From assembly GCA_964017235.1 (NCBI GenBank), contig OZ024927.1, forward strand, positions 47,187,293 through 47,251,292: a DNA stretch of 64,000 bases. Reading direction: 5' to 3'. Positions 27,601 to 36,189 of the stretch are shown in pieces. Below the pieces are notes generated by a model, which did not search any database, was not told the origin of the DNA, and worked only from the letters and a program-made list of their open reading frames with translations. The position numbers and the translations under genes are program-made. The stretch comes from Sabellastarte sp. h YS-2021. Lineage: Eukaryota > Annelida > Polychaeta > Sabellida > Sabellidae. Position 1 is the stretch's first letter. Each line of letters begins with the position of its first letter.

Positions 27601-27719
27601 TGACTAGGGCTGCCTTAGGGAACAGCCATCATTATAACAACAAATACATGGATCACAACCATGACTGTGCAGACAGGTCTTTGCTCACAGAACGGACAGA
27701 AAAAGTGTCCATTGTATGA
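3475..27719 (+). CDS. NETO: NETO-like receptor: CUB-CUB-LDLa-transmembrane protein (six 3' exons, 5' end missing)
   Basis: Six exons join in frame to give 400 visible residues. CUB1 spans about residues 12-129 (C12, C41, C69, C92) and CUB2 about 142-264 (C142, C169, C203, C223, with an extra C167). An LDL-receptor class A module follows at 275-311 with six cysteines and the acidic NDTSDE calcium site. One hydrophobic helix lies at about 319-341, then a basic stop-transfer segment (HRRRKVQKRR) and a 59-residue cytosolic tail ending VSIV, which fits a class I PDZ ligand. CUB-CUB-LDLa-TM is the architecture of neuropilin and tolloid-like proteins (NETO1/2, Drosophila Neto), auxiliary subunits of ionotropic glutamate receptors; that role here is inferred. 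The tail looks shorter than in vertebrate NETOs. The signal peptide is not in the visible exons. Other CUB/LDLa receptors cannot be excluded without a phylogeny. Confidence 0.8.
7090..7660 (+). repeat. Degenerate tandem array, about 140-bp unit
   Basis: Four to five diverged units carry the same ordered phrases: a CTTATATCTCCCTTATTATTGG-like stretch, then AAATCATGGCCTGTGAAT, then GCAAGTGTCAAATTTGAC and CTTCAAGGTCAAGT. Unit starts are near 7108, 7251, 7400, 7530 and 7650. The same unit type recurs at 33.93-34.50 kb and, inverted, at 44.44-44.64 kb, so this is a dispersed repeat family. The ORFs inside it are products of the repeat. Confidence 0.7.
12133..12265 (+). mobile_element. Partial copy of a MITE related to the one at 18.45-18.68 kb
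   Basis: It begins with a close variant of the terminal repeat of the 18.45-18.68 kb element (TAAGAAGTCTAAAATTTGCC) and continues co-linearly with that element's reverse complement. Shared stretches include GAAATTCGCCACATGTG, AATACTAATAAAA and a trailing GGCTTTTTGAACT-like stretch. The other terminus is missing, so the copy is truncated. Confidence 0.6.
14010..14463 (+). repeat. 19-bp minisatellite (about 23 imperfect copies)
   Basis: Head-to-tail repeats of ACCACAGTATGTGAAATTC run through the region. Variants include GAGAAATTC and CACTGTATG, with small indels. It is AT-rich, intronic and has no sustained ORF. The array starts after ordinary sequence near 14010 and ends at CACAGTATTTAAAAT near 14463. 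Confidence 0.9.
16380..16709 (+). mobile_element. Old, degenerate tRNA-derived SINE (interrupted copy)
   Basis: An A-box-like CCTAGTGGTCAGCAA occurs near 16391 and a B-box-like GGTTCAATCTCTGGC near 16547. The body phrase AAAGTGGGAAAGTTTGTAG matches the body of the younger SINE inserted next to it. The copy is split by that insertion, and its 3' end resumes at 16953. Confidence 0.6.
16710..16952 (-). mobile_element. tRNA-derived SINE with A/B boxes and a 14-bp target duplication
   Basis: Read on the minus strand, the head starts GGGGCCACGG and has A box TGGCAGAGTGG and B box GGTTCGGTTCC, as in RNA polymerase III promoters of tRNA-derived SINEs. A unique body follows, then an AAATAAATAAA-type tail. 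The flanks carry identical direct repeats TTGAAGGCAATGTT at 16696-16709 and 16953-16966. The insertion lies inside an older, oppositely oriented copy of the same family. It looks intact and fairly young. Confidence 0.85.
17098..17315 (+). CDS. NETO-like exon b: second half of CUB1
   Basis: The acceptor is TATTTCAG ending at 17097 and the donor is GTAGGT at 17316. In frame with exon a it encodes NCSTDYVKL, GHYCGSQIP and FNAGFKASYEF, the calcium-binding Asp region, the fourth CUB cysteine and the final strand of CUB1. It ends one base into a codon. Confidence 0.9.
17316..18193 (+). other. Intron of the NETO-like gene with a possible SINE remnant
   Basis: An 878-bp intron. Around 17925-18110 there is a very degenerate SINE-like stretch (GGTTTGAATTTGAC as a possible B box, then a GGCAAAATCTGTAGTTG body phrase like the 16.4-kb copy). 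Nothing else was recognised. Confidence 0.5.
18194..18364 (+). CDS. NETO-like exon c: first part of CUB2
   Basis: The acceptor is TTTTCAG ending at 18193 and the donor is GTGAGA at 18365. It encodes SCMQNISSGGGGVIKSPHH, the start of CUB2, with C167 and C169 in NCYCEWHVY. The phase matches both neighbours. Confidence 0.88.
18451..18680. mobile_element. About 230-bp MITE with 21-bp perfect terminal inverted repeats
   Basis: The left repeat at 18454-18474 and the right at 18652-18672 are exact reverse complements (core AATCTAAAATTCGCCA). Each is followed inward by a second related AATCTAAAATTCACCA or GAAATTCGCCACATGTG stretch. There is no coding capacity. Target duplications are not clear. Confidence 0.75.
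18920..19530 (+). mobile_element. 5'-truncated CR1/L2/Rex-like LINE, 3' end with (ATTAGA)n tail
   Basis: An open frame runs to a stop at 19355-19357 and encodes the post-RT C-terminal region typical of these LINEs. Landmarks are LQCIQNSAARIV, LHWLPVEQRI, VYKYLHTG, FAFDAPTVWNTLP and FRKQLKTYLYTKAYPP. A 3' UTR follows with GATTAAGCGCTATAAAAGT and a tail of ATTAGA repeats. The copy at 62.6-63.9 kb shares the same 3' UTR signature. The RT catalytic domain is absent, and the frame here is less damaged than in the larger copy. Confidence 0.85.
19854..20197. mobile_element. Possible small inverted-repeat element (weak)
   Basis: ATTTATTATCCAC at 19854-19866 is mirrored by GTGGATAATAAAAT at 20184-20197, about 0.32 kb apart. 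A GTGGATAATAAAAT-like phrase also occurs near 210-230. The termini are low-complexity and no target duplication was recognised. Confidence 0.3.
23137..23275 (+). CDS. NETO-like exon d: middle of CUB2
   Basis: The acceptor is GAATCAG ending at 23136 and the donor is GTAAGT at 23276. It encodes DRGPGCENAVLKIYTSE and DHEICGKGYQLSQ, carrying C203 and C223 of CUB2. It is phase-compatible with exons c and e. Confidence 0.88.
23738..25612 (+). repeat. Dispersed element with a tandem array of six ~140-bp units and a conserved 3' end
   Basis: Units start near 23740, 23881, 24026, 24823, 24957 and 25103. Each contains CTTGTCCGGGCTATATCTC, AAGGTGTAGGAAGTTGATAC, GGTGTAGGTGTGCAAC and TTGACCTTTGACCTTG. 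The third unit is split by a LINE (24071-24705). After the array comes unique sequence ending in TGGGCATCTCTGATGCTA near 25586-25612. The same 3' end follows the related array at 61.90-61.93 kb, so array and 3' end belong to one element. The boundary at the left is uncertain. Confidence 0.75.
24071..24705 (-). mobile_element. 5'-truncated L1/Tx1-like LINE with 15-bp target duplication
   Basis: Direct repeats AAGGTGTAGGAAGTT lie at 24056-24070 and 24706-24720. On the minus strand the insert encodes the zinc-knuckle-like C-terminal end of an L1/Tx1-type ORF2 (CENCHVIDNIEHFFFYC then VHNIW). It finishes in an A-rich tail, seen as a T-run at 24069-24077 on the + strand. Length is about 635 bp with the 5' part missing, as expected for target-primed reverse transcription. 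Stops within the 3' part show it is not functional. Confidence 0.88.
25719..25795 (+). CDS. NETO-like exon e: end of CUB2
   Basis: A short 77-bp exon with acceptor TTTTTAG ending at 25718 and donor GTAAAC at 25796. It encodes QFITAIRAVGAKGFQIAWTE, the final strands of CUB2, matching the usual GF.I.W/Y ending of CUB domains. Confidence 0.85.
25796..27324 (+). other. Last intron of the NETO-like gene
   Basis: A 1.5-kb AT-rich intron with no ORF or repeat that I recognise. It ends at the acceptor TCTCAAG at 27324. Confidence 0.7.
27325..27719 (+). CDS. NETO-like terminal exon: LDLa domain, transmembrane helix, cytosolic tail
   Basis: The acceptor ending at 27324 keeps the frame; the next AG at 27334-27335 would shift it. 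The exon encodes LDLa cysteines C275, C280, C286, C293, C299 and C311 with NDTSDE. A helix from about HIILGVVVALVVLVFFIVC follows, then a basic anchor and a tail ending KVSIV, with the stop at 27717-27719. Fusing LDLa, TM and tail in one exon fixes the order of domains directly. Confidence 0.92.
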
Positions 27720-28660
27720 CAACTGTGGGACGTTCTGTGTGTGTAGAGAGGGAGTTTCACATTCATCATAAAGAGAAAGAAAAGATTAACCATTAAGAAC
27801 ACTACTTGTGTTTGAAAAGAAAAGTAAAATTTCATGAAGTATTTTAAGTATTCAAATAGCATTAAGGACCTAGAATAATTGTGACCTAATCACACATAAA
27901 AATTTCCCAGAATTTAAAGAAACATAAAGGAATTTCCTCAGAGACAATTAAATTTCACATGTAAAGTGGCCAACCTAAAACATACAATGCTTTGTTTTCT
28001 GCTTAAATTTATCATTTTCAACTGCAATTAAAATGTATTGTGACAAGAGAGTCATTATGGATGCAACCTGAACCACAATGCTAGTAAAACCTACTCCTAA
28101 TTATCCTATAACTAAGCTTTGTTTAATCTATTCATTTTCATGGGCAAACTATTTGTTTTTCAAACTTTGTGGCCATAGCTGAATAAATGAGAATTTATCA
28201 TAAGAGTTTTAATTAATTTTACTTAACAGTGTCAAACTGTATATAGTGAATATTCTTCTGATACAGACACCAATGCAAATAGATGATTACAATTTTCAGA
28301 ATAACAAAAATCTTTATGCCTATTTTTTGTTAAATATATGATGGCTCTGTGACTCCCTGCTCCATGTTTTTATATGCTCATTCAGTAAATAATGCAATTC
28401 ATATGTAATAAATACAGAGTTGTTTGTCCTATATTCCGTCATATTTGTTCTCTCTGGTATGTATAACATAGTCCAGCATTTGTGGGTATGATAGTATGTT
28501 AGTAATATGTACTGGTAAACAAGTTTACCATGTCTTTCATTTTGCTTGTTCAATATTATAATATCCATCTGCAATACAACAGGTTTAATTTTCAAGCAAA
28601 AAGTCAGATGTTACTATATAAATGTTGTTCAATAAACCATCATAGATTGTATATTAAATA
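27720..28660 (+). other. Probable 3' UTR of the NETO-like gene
   Basis: Follows the stop codon. Candidate polyadenylation signals AATAAA occur at 28182-28187 and 28631-28636. The true cleavage site cannot be chosen from sequence alone. ORFs here are short and unsupported. Confidence 0.4.
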
Positions 28661-31049
28661 TTAAACTTCTCAAACTTTTTTCAACTGAAAACTGCAGTAC
28701 AAGGAATAACATGTTAGGAAAGCCATGTATTTATTCAAGGAAGAAACCACTGCAAAAAGGTACTCACAGTTTGATACCACACACACAGATGGTGTCTCAG
28801 ATAGACAGGAAATTGGTGCAATAATTATTTGTGTGATTTGATAATATTTTGTATTAAGTTAAATCTACATATTAACTGAAATAACTTTGTAAAATATGCA
28901 AGTAACTGTTCAAAGCAATCATTGTTTGATTCCATTATTGTACTGTATAAACTGGTAATACAATGCCATCATCATTTGTTTGGCTGTTTGAATATAGAAA
29001 TGTAACTAAAATTTAGCTTAATATCTGGGTTCACGGCTACTACTTTGCAAATTATCTCTCCGATTTCAATTAAATATGACAATGATAGGGTTGCAAGTGG
29101 GTACTGTTGGATGAAATTTTGTAGACCATTACAGTAAAGGAGAGCTATTTTAGGGTTACTGCGTGGACTATTTTGCACTTCTCCCTATAATTAGTGATAT
29201 GTGCTCATCTTTTCATTTATGATTTTTAAAGTCATTTCTATTTTTAGAACTTTACAGACTATAATGTCTGGGGTCTATGTAAATTAGTATAAATGTTAAA
29301 TTGCTGTGTTACATTTGAAGCAGAGCTAGTACAGTTAAGAGTTTTTCTACATGCACTGTGACTACACAGGCAGTTCCAGCAGATCTGCTTCTGACATCAA
29401 ATGCATTCTTTATATGGATTTTGTTCACTGAACTGTAAAAATAAATCAGACACCAACATCTAGGACACATATCAACAGGAGCTGATAGTAACAATTACAC
29501 ATGGCATATACCCAGTTGGCCTTATTTAGAGGTCCCAATAGACACTATGATTGCACTGGAGTACTTAAAAGCTTAATGGCAATACAAGTCAAGCTTACCA
29601 AGCCTTTGTATTTTCTTAATTTTACAGTGGAACTTCTATTGAAATATTCCATTTAATGAATTAATTTGAACACTCCCAAGTTTGTATTTCCCTACTGATC
29701 AATACTTAAATGCCTCTTCTACTTTATAAACCTACTATTATCTGAACAAAATCTTCATCCCCCAGCTCTTTCAATACTTTAGCACAGATAAAATGTTGAA
29801 TGACTTCAATTCAACATTATAGTCAGTGCTACTTTGCCTTCGGAAGATTATCTGCAATCTTATGTGACAGCTCACACAACTGGAACATGCTACTTTGATG
29901 TCACCAATGGGTATTTTTTTCATAATAGGTTGTGTATATGTTACTAATACATATAATAAAACTGTTTTCTGAAAAGACAATACTACTTATTATGTTGAAA
30001 CGTGGTATAACAGTTTGCAGAAGTTCATTGAGGCCTAGCATTAGTACTATATTTGTGAGTAACAGTATGTTAATATGTATATCTCTTTTGTAATAAAACC
30101 ACATAATATATGAAGATAAATAAAATGAAAGAAACCATAAACTATGGCCTTTCACTCAAAACAGAAAGCAAAAAAACCTTAAAGTCATCCATGTTGAACT
30201 TGTGATATTTATAATACAACTTAGACACAAAACTTGTGTGGACAGTATTTTATTGCACTACAATAGCTTACCATGTGGCACTGAATGCTTACTCGGGAGG
30301 CCACAGGCATTCGGCCAACATCCCAAGAAAATTAGATGCATAATACTGGCGAGATGCCTTGGAATTGAGGTGACCCCAGTAGTGACGTAGCCATCCACTT
30401 CTTCTTTCGAGTTGGCCGCGAATATGGAATACATGCATTTTATTGCAAGGAAAGAGATCTGAAGTTCCACATGGTAAGCTTGTAGCTTATAAAAGCTACA
30501 TTTAAGTAATTAAAATTTTCAATTTGGTCTGGTAAAAAGAATAAATGTATTTCTGTGATGTAACTGAATTATCTGAAGATAAAAACTAACATTAACAATA
30601 GAACAGTCAACCCATTCAGGAAAACATTAACAATAGAACAGTCAACCCATTCAGGAAAACCTTTTTCAGCTTGATAATTTGGCATGTACATCAAATTAGC
30701 ACAGGAAGGAAGAAGTAAACAATAAAATCAAACTCTAACCAGTCAAAATCAATGTGATTCGTTTACTTTATGTTGACTGATCATGTCACTGAAGAACAGA
30801 TTTAGGAGACTGACTGTAAGTGATGACATATCCCATTAAATGTCTTCTAAATGGTCATCTGGTGCTTTTGTGTTTTAAGTATGTTTCTGAGACGTGTGTA
30901 TATCTGTGTACTTCAACATAAAAAAACTGGTGATAATGTCCCCAAAAACATCTTTTTGTCAAGCATTGTCACACTGATAGTTCATCAGCTGTAGGAAAAT
31001 ACCTGACCATCTGTACATCAGTTCAAAGTTGGGTTTTTCCATCCCATTC
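28661..31049. other. Intergenic sequence, little recognisable
   Basis: AT-rich sequence between the convergent genes with no supported gene. A modestly GC-richer patch at about 30260-30470 is unexplained. A short tandem duplication lies at 30589-30658. Confidence 0.6.
30589..30658 (+). repeat. 35-bp perfect tandem duplication
   Basis: Two adjacent identical copies of a 35-bp segment (beginning ACATTAACAATAGAACAG) occupy 30589-30623 and 30624-30658. Perfect identity suggests a recent local duplication. Confidence 0.9.
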
Positions 31050-31255
31050 ACCAGCCAGGTGGCACAGTAGAGTTTGAATCCCAGCCTGACCTCAAGTGGG
31101 AAAGCTGGTAGTTGCTTGCCATTGGTCGGCAGTTTACAATTCAGAACCTCGACCAACTGTATGTACCAGTTTCCTCTGCAGTAGAAATCCCCATCATAAT
31201 AAGACCTATAGAGTGTTGAAAGCCATGTTAAAATCCAAACAAATAAATAATCAGC
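31050..31255 (+). mobile_element. Diverged tRNA-derived SINE, same family as the 16.7-kb copy
   Basis: A-box-like AGGTGGCACAGTAGAG and B-box-like GTTTGAATCCCAGCC are followed by the family body (TCAAGTGGGAAAGCTGG, TTGGTCGGCAGTTTAC, GTACCAGTTTCCTCTGC). The tail is AAACAAATAAATAA. It is oriented on the + strand and more diverged than the minus-strand copy. Confidence 0.75.
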
Positions 31256-32156
31256 CAGGGACATATTGGGACATATCCTCAGCTTTGTCATTCTTGGGAG
31301 TCAAAACCAAACAGAGACGACAACCTGTGATTAGATTCTAAACCTGCTAAATCATGGCCATTACGAATCCCATACCTTATATGCCAAAGTAACATTGCCT
31401 CAGAGGCCAGTGAAATCTATTTGATTTCAGATGTAAAATTTTGACATAATCTGAAATACCATGGAGAAAATTGCATCAGTGTTGATTCTAGAGCAAGGGG
31501 CATACCCTATCTTACAAGTTTTAGTGCTCACCACTCCCCATTCAGTGCGTTCAGTAGAAGATGCAGTTGTACATGTTGGCAAAATGAATGTGCACTGATT
31601 GTATCAAGGCAAACCTTTTGTTGTTGATTGAAAAGACCACATTTGGATGATTTTGTTTGAAGAAGGACATTTTTGTGAAAATATTATGGATACAGGACAG
31701 ATTCCCAACTAATCTGATTCAGCTGTCACATTTTTATGTCAGCTGACTTGTCAGTCAGCTGACATTATGTCATAACTCTGCGGCATGGGCGTCCGCGTAC
31801 GCGTCCGCGTGAACAACTTCTCCAAAACTACAAGGCCTAGAGACATGCTGTTTTTTTTAAAAGATACCTTATCTATCGAGGATGAAAAATTGTTCAAGGC
31901 ATGCAAATCTGTCTGTTCGTCTGTTTGCTAGAGACATTACAAGGGGGGTACCCCCACCAAAAGTGTGAAAATTTCAACTTTTTATCACAATTTTCTCAGT
32001 GACTATTGCAGGGATTTCTCTCATATCTTGCATATATGTACTAGGCCAGAGGTAGATTCTCTTGTGTGAGTATGAGACCTGGATCTGTCTTACTTTTTTT
32101 TTAATAAATTTTTTTAATAATTTTTAATGCATTAAAATTCATGAAATCATGCACTA

Positions 32157-33730
32157 AATCACTTATAACTTCAAAAGTGTTGCATTTACAGCATTTTGTG
32201 AAAATATGTTGTTCAGCTACTTTTTTCATAGCTCCAATATGGTGAGTAAGTTGGGTGTCTATCTCAATAGCTAAATGAGTAATAGCTACCTTTGGGCTTT
32301 TCAGTAACTTCCATTATGAGTAAAATCACTTGTAACTTAAAAACTATTGCATTTAGAGAATTTCGTATAAATATGTTATTCAGCTACTTTTGGGCCAGCT
32401 ATAACATAGTGAAATTTCAGACCTGTAGCTCATGGCATAGCTGAGTAATAGCTACTTTTAGGTTATCACTGTTGAGTAAATCGCTTATAACTTGAAAACT
32501 ATTGCATTTAGAGAATTTCGTATAAATATGTTATTCAGCTACTTTTGGGTCAGCTATAACATAGTAAAATTTCAGACCTGTAGCTCATGGCATAGCTGAG
32601 TAATAGCTACTTTTAGGTTATCACTGTTGAGTAAATCACTTATAACTTGAAAAGTGTTGCATTTAGAGCATTTTGTTAAAATATGTTATTCAGCTACTTT
32701 TTTCATAGCTACAATATGGTGAGTAAATTGGGTGTCTATCTCAATAGCTAAGTGAGTAATAGCTACTTTTGGGCTTTTCAGTAACTTCCATCATGAGTAA
32801 AATCACTTGTAACTTAAAAACTATTGCATTTAGAGAATTTCGTATAAATATGTTATTCAGCTACTTTTGGGCCAGCTATAACATAGTAAAATTTCAGACC
32901 TGTAGCTCATGGCATAGCTGAGTAATAGCTACTTTTAGTTTATCACTGTTGAGTAAATCACTTATAACTTGAAAACTATTGCATTTAGAGTATTTTGTTT
33001 CAATATGTTATTCACCTATTTTGGGGTCAGCTATAACATAGTGAAGTTTCAGACCTGTGGCTCATTTCATAGCTGAGTAATAGCTACTTTGAAGTTCTCA
33101 CTGTTGAGTAAATCAGTTATAATTGGAAAACTATTGCATTTACAGAAATTTGTGCAAATATGTTATTCAGCTACTTTTGGGTCAGCTATAACATAGTGAA
33201 ATTATAGACCTATAGCTCATGGCACAACTGAGCAATAGCTATTCTCAGGTACTGACTGTTGAGTAAATCAGCTATAACTTGAAAAATATTGCATTTGGAG
33301 TATTTTGTTAAAATATATTGTTCACCTACTTTTGGGTCAGCTATAACATAGTGAAATTACAGACCTATAGCTCATGGCATAGCGGAGCAATAGCTATTTT
33401 CAGGTTCTCACTATTGAGTAAATCAGTTGTAGCTTGAAAACTATTGCATTTACAGTAGTTTGCTTAAATATGTTGTTCACCTACTTTTGGGTTAGCTATA
33501 ACATAGTAAAATTTCAGACATGTAGCTCATTGCATAGCTGAGTAATAGTTCCTTTGAGGTTCTCACTGTTGAGTAAATCAGTTGTAACTTGAAAACTATC
33601 ACATTTAGAGTAATTTGTTAAATATGTTATTCACAGAATTTTTGGTCAGCTATAACATAGTGAAATTGCAGACCTCTATGTCATGGCATAGCTGAGCAAT
33701 AGCTACTTTCAGGTTCTCACTGTTGAGTAA
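32157..33730 (+). repeat. About 155-bp satellite, ten units with partial higher-order structure
   Basis: Unit starts, marked by AATCACTTATAACTTGAAAA-like sequence, lie near 32157, 32326, 32478, 32634, 32800, 32957, 33112, 33265, 33419 and 33577. The first three units (long, short, short) are repeated as a block by units four to six, giving a period of about 477 bp. Later units are more diverged. There is no coding potential. Confidence 0.85.
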
Positions 33731-33927
33731 ATCATTGTATCCACTGGATAGCCGCAGTGTGTAGAGAGAGATTTCACCATTACTGCTCTGATGAAAAAAA
33801 ATATTATAGCTAGCTTTCTTAAGTTTGCAGTATATATTAATAACCATAAAATGTTGTCTGGGAATATTTTTGGCCTCATTTTGAGAAACAAGATGGCCGC
33901 CACAGGTGTTTTTTGTCAGTCATGAAA

Positions 33928-34500
33928 AGTGCTTATATCTCCCTTATTATTGATCCTAGAGGTTTGGGATGATAAACCAACCTGTAGGAAATCATGGGGT
34001 GGGAATCTTTTGGTGTGGTCAGATTTGACCTTCAATGACCCCTCCTTCAAGGTCAAACAAGGATAGCCAAACTTAAAAGTGCTTATAACTCGCTTATTAT
34101 TGGTCCCAGAGGTTTGGGATGGTAAACAGACAGGAAATCATGGGCTGTGAATCTGTTGATATGGTCCGATTTGACTTTGGAACCCTCCTTCAAGGTCAAA
34201 TGAGGATAGCGAAAATTGAAAGTGCCTACAACTCGCTTATTATTGGTGACAGAGATTTGGGATGGTAAACCATCCCATAGGAAATCATTGGCTCGGAATC
34301 TTTTGGTATGGTCAGATTTGACCTTTGGACCCCTCCTTCAAGGTCAAATGAGGACAGCCAAGCTTAAAAGTGCTTATAACTCATATATAATTGGTCCTAG
34401 AGGTTTGGAATGGTAAACCATAGGAAATCATGGGCTGGGAATGTATTTGTGTGGTTAGATTTGACCTTGGACCCCTTCTTCAAGGTCGAACGAGGATATT
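33928..34500 (+). repeat. About 146-bp tandem array, four units
   Basis: Units start near 33928, 34076, 34219 and 34366 (AAGTGCTTATAACTCGCTTA). Each also carries AGGTTTGGGATGGTAAAC, GGAAATCATGGGCTG and CTCCTTCAAGGTCAAA. The unit is related to the array at 7.1-7.7 kb and appears inverted at 44.44-44.64 kb. Confidence 0.8.
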
Positions 34501-35257
34501 GCATTTGTAGTATTTCTTTAAATATGTTTTAACCTATTTTTTACACTTAAACAATTACCTTGTTATTTTCCTTCATAATACCATTTACAGGGCACAACTT
34601 TTTTATCCTTTTCTTCTGTCAGCTCCGGAATTTCTTTCGAACTTGCTGTTCAGTTACCATTTACTGTATTTCTGTACAGCCCTTTTCCTGATAATTATTC
34701 TGTCCTCTAATCACCTTCACAAATAAAAAACACTCAGTCAGCTGACACAGTGCCCGTTCACGGGTACTCTCCTCTTGTTCAAACATGGAGAACTCCCCCA
34801 CATTTCAAAATTTCTACAATGAATACTGAAAAATTTTAATGTTTACTGAATTTGGGACAGTTGTTTATCAAAATTATGAAATAAATCAGCTAGTCTATGT
34901 GGGAACCTGGTTATATGGGACCTAGGTTGGTAAATTTGTTTTCTGATAAAGATTTAGTATTAGTTTCAACATACTGTATAGGTCATATCACAATATCTAG
35001 TTGAGTGTAAGAATGAAAGCAGTGCATACTAATTGGTCAAGAGTCTAAACTGAAAGGCACACCAGCAAGTGACTTACAATGTTCTGATTTCAGGTTAAGC
35101 TGTGATTGGAACTCCAGATAGGAGTGTGTTGCCTATAATGCCACTGTGTTCCCATACATGTGTACATTATAGTTAACTCCATCTTTTGAGAATTAGTACA
35201 TTGTAGTTGAAAAATTTATTTTAAAATAATATCAACATGAGCACTCAGAGAGTGCAG

Positions 35258-35916
35258 ACCTCCGCCAAGGCAGCTCAGTCCCCCAATGCTGTGTCTACTC
35301 CATAAAATAATTCCTGGGCTTTGAAAACATACCATTAGCATTGATATTGTATTTTTTATGCTTTGTTCCTTGTCCCATTTCAGACATTAAATGAAAATTT
35401 CATCCAAATCCATCCATAACTTTTTGAGTTATCTTACCTTTAAAAAATACCTTGATCCAGAAGATCCAGACAATGATCCGGATTACACCCAAAATCTAAT
35501 CACTTCTTCCTTGTCCCATTTTGGACATGTCCTGAAAATTTCATCAGAATCCGTCCATAACTTTTTAAAATTATCTTCCTTTAAAGAATTCACGGATCCA
35601 GATGATGATCCAGGTCACTCCCAAAATCTAAAGGTCACTTCCTTTACCAATTTCTCATCAGATACTGAAAATTTCATCAAAATCCCTCCATAAGTTTCTG
35701 AGCTATCTTTCTTTAAAAATTAAATTTCATGGATCTAGAAGATCCAGATAGTGATACGAATCACTCCCAAAATCTAATCACTTCTTCCTTTTACCATTTC
35801 CGACATATCCTGAAAATTTGATCAAAATCCGTCCATAAGTTTTTGAGTTATCTTGTTCACAAACAAACAGATGGACAGACAAACCCAGGTGAAAACATAA
35901 CCTCCTTGGCGGAGGT
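35258..35916. mobile_element. Non-autonomous element with ACCTCCGCCAAGG inverted ends
   Basis: ACCTCCGCCAAGG at 35258-35270 is exactly mirrored at 35904-35916, giving 659 bp. The interior has three to four ~125-bp subunits (CCTGAAAATTTCATC, AATCCGTCCATAAGTTTTTG, CACTCCCAAAATCTAATCAC). A run of ACAAACAAACAGATGGACAG precedes the right end. The ORF at 35391-35693 is a product of these subunits. Confidence 0.75.
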
Positions 35917-36189
35917 AAAAATATAACGAGAGATGTATGTTTGTGCATTTCATTTTCTATAATGAATATCACACTGATAGCTATATCATCATAATAATGT
36001 ATCTCCTATAATTTTTGTGCAAGAAAGTTACATAGAATGTACATAGAATTATACTTAAAACATCCAATAAATGAATTCAGATTAACCCATTTCTTACAAA
36101 TATGAAACATTTGAACACAGGCTAAAAAGTTACTGAACCCCACTTCATGTTAGTAGAAAACTAGATGAATGCTTTTGCTAACAAAAGCG

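Larger units (their letters stand above)
31738..34790. repeat. About 3-kb composite repeat enclosing two satellite arrays
   Basis: The left edge carries repeated GTCAGCTGAC palindromes (31738-31763) followed by GCGTCCGCGTACGCGTCCGC. The right edge carries CAGTCAGCTGACAC near 34735 and a GTTCACGGGTACTCTCCTC end. Between them lie a ~155-bp array and a ~146-bp array. Edges are judged by eye and could be two adjoining elements. Confidence 0.5.

Noticed and set aside
27336..27719. Alternative acceptor for the terminal NETO-like exon at CCCAG (27334-27335)
   Set aside because: It would put the LDLa and transmembrane region out of frame with exon e; the acceptor ending at 27324 keeps every cysteine.
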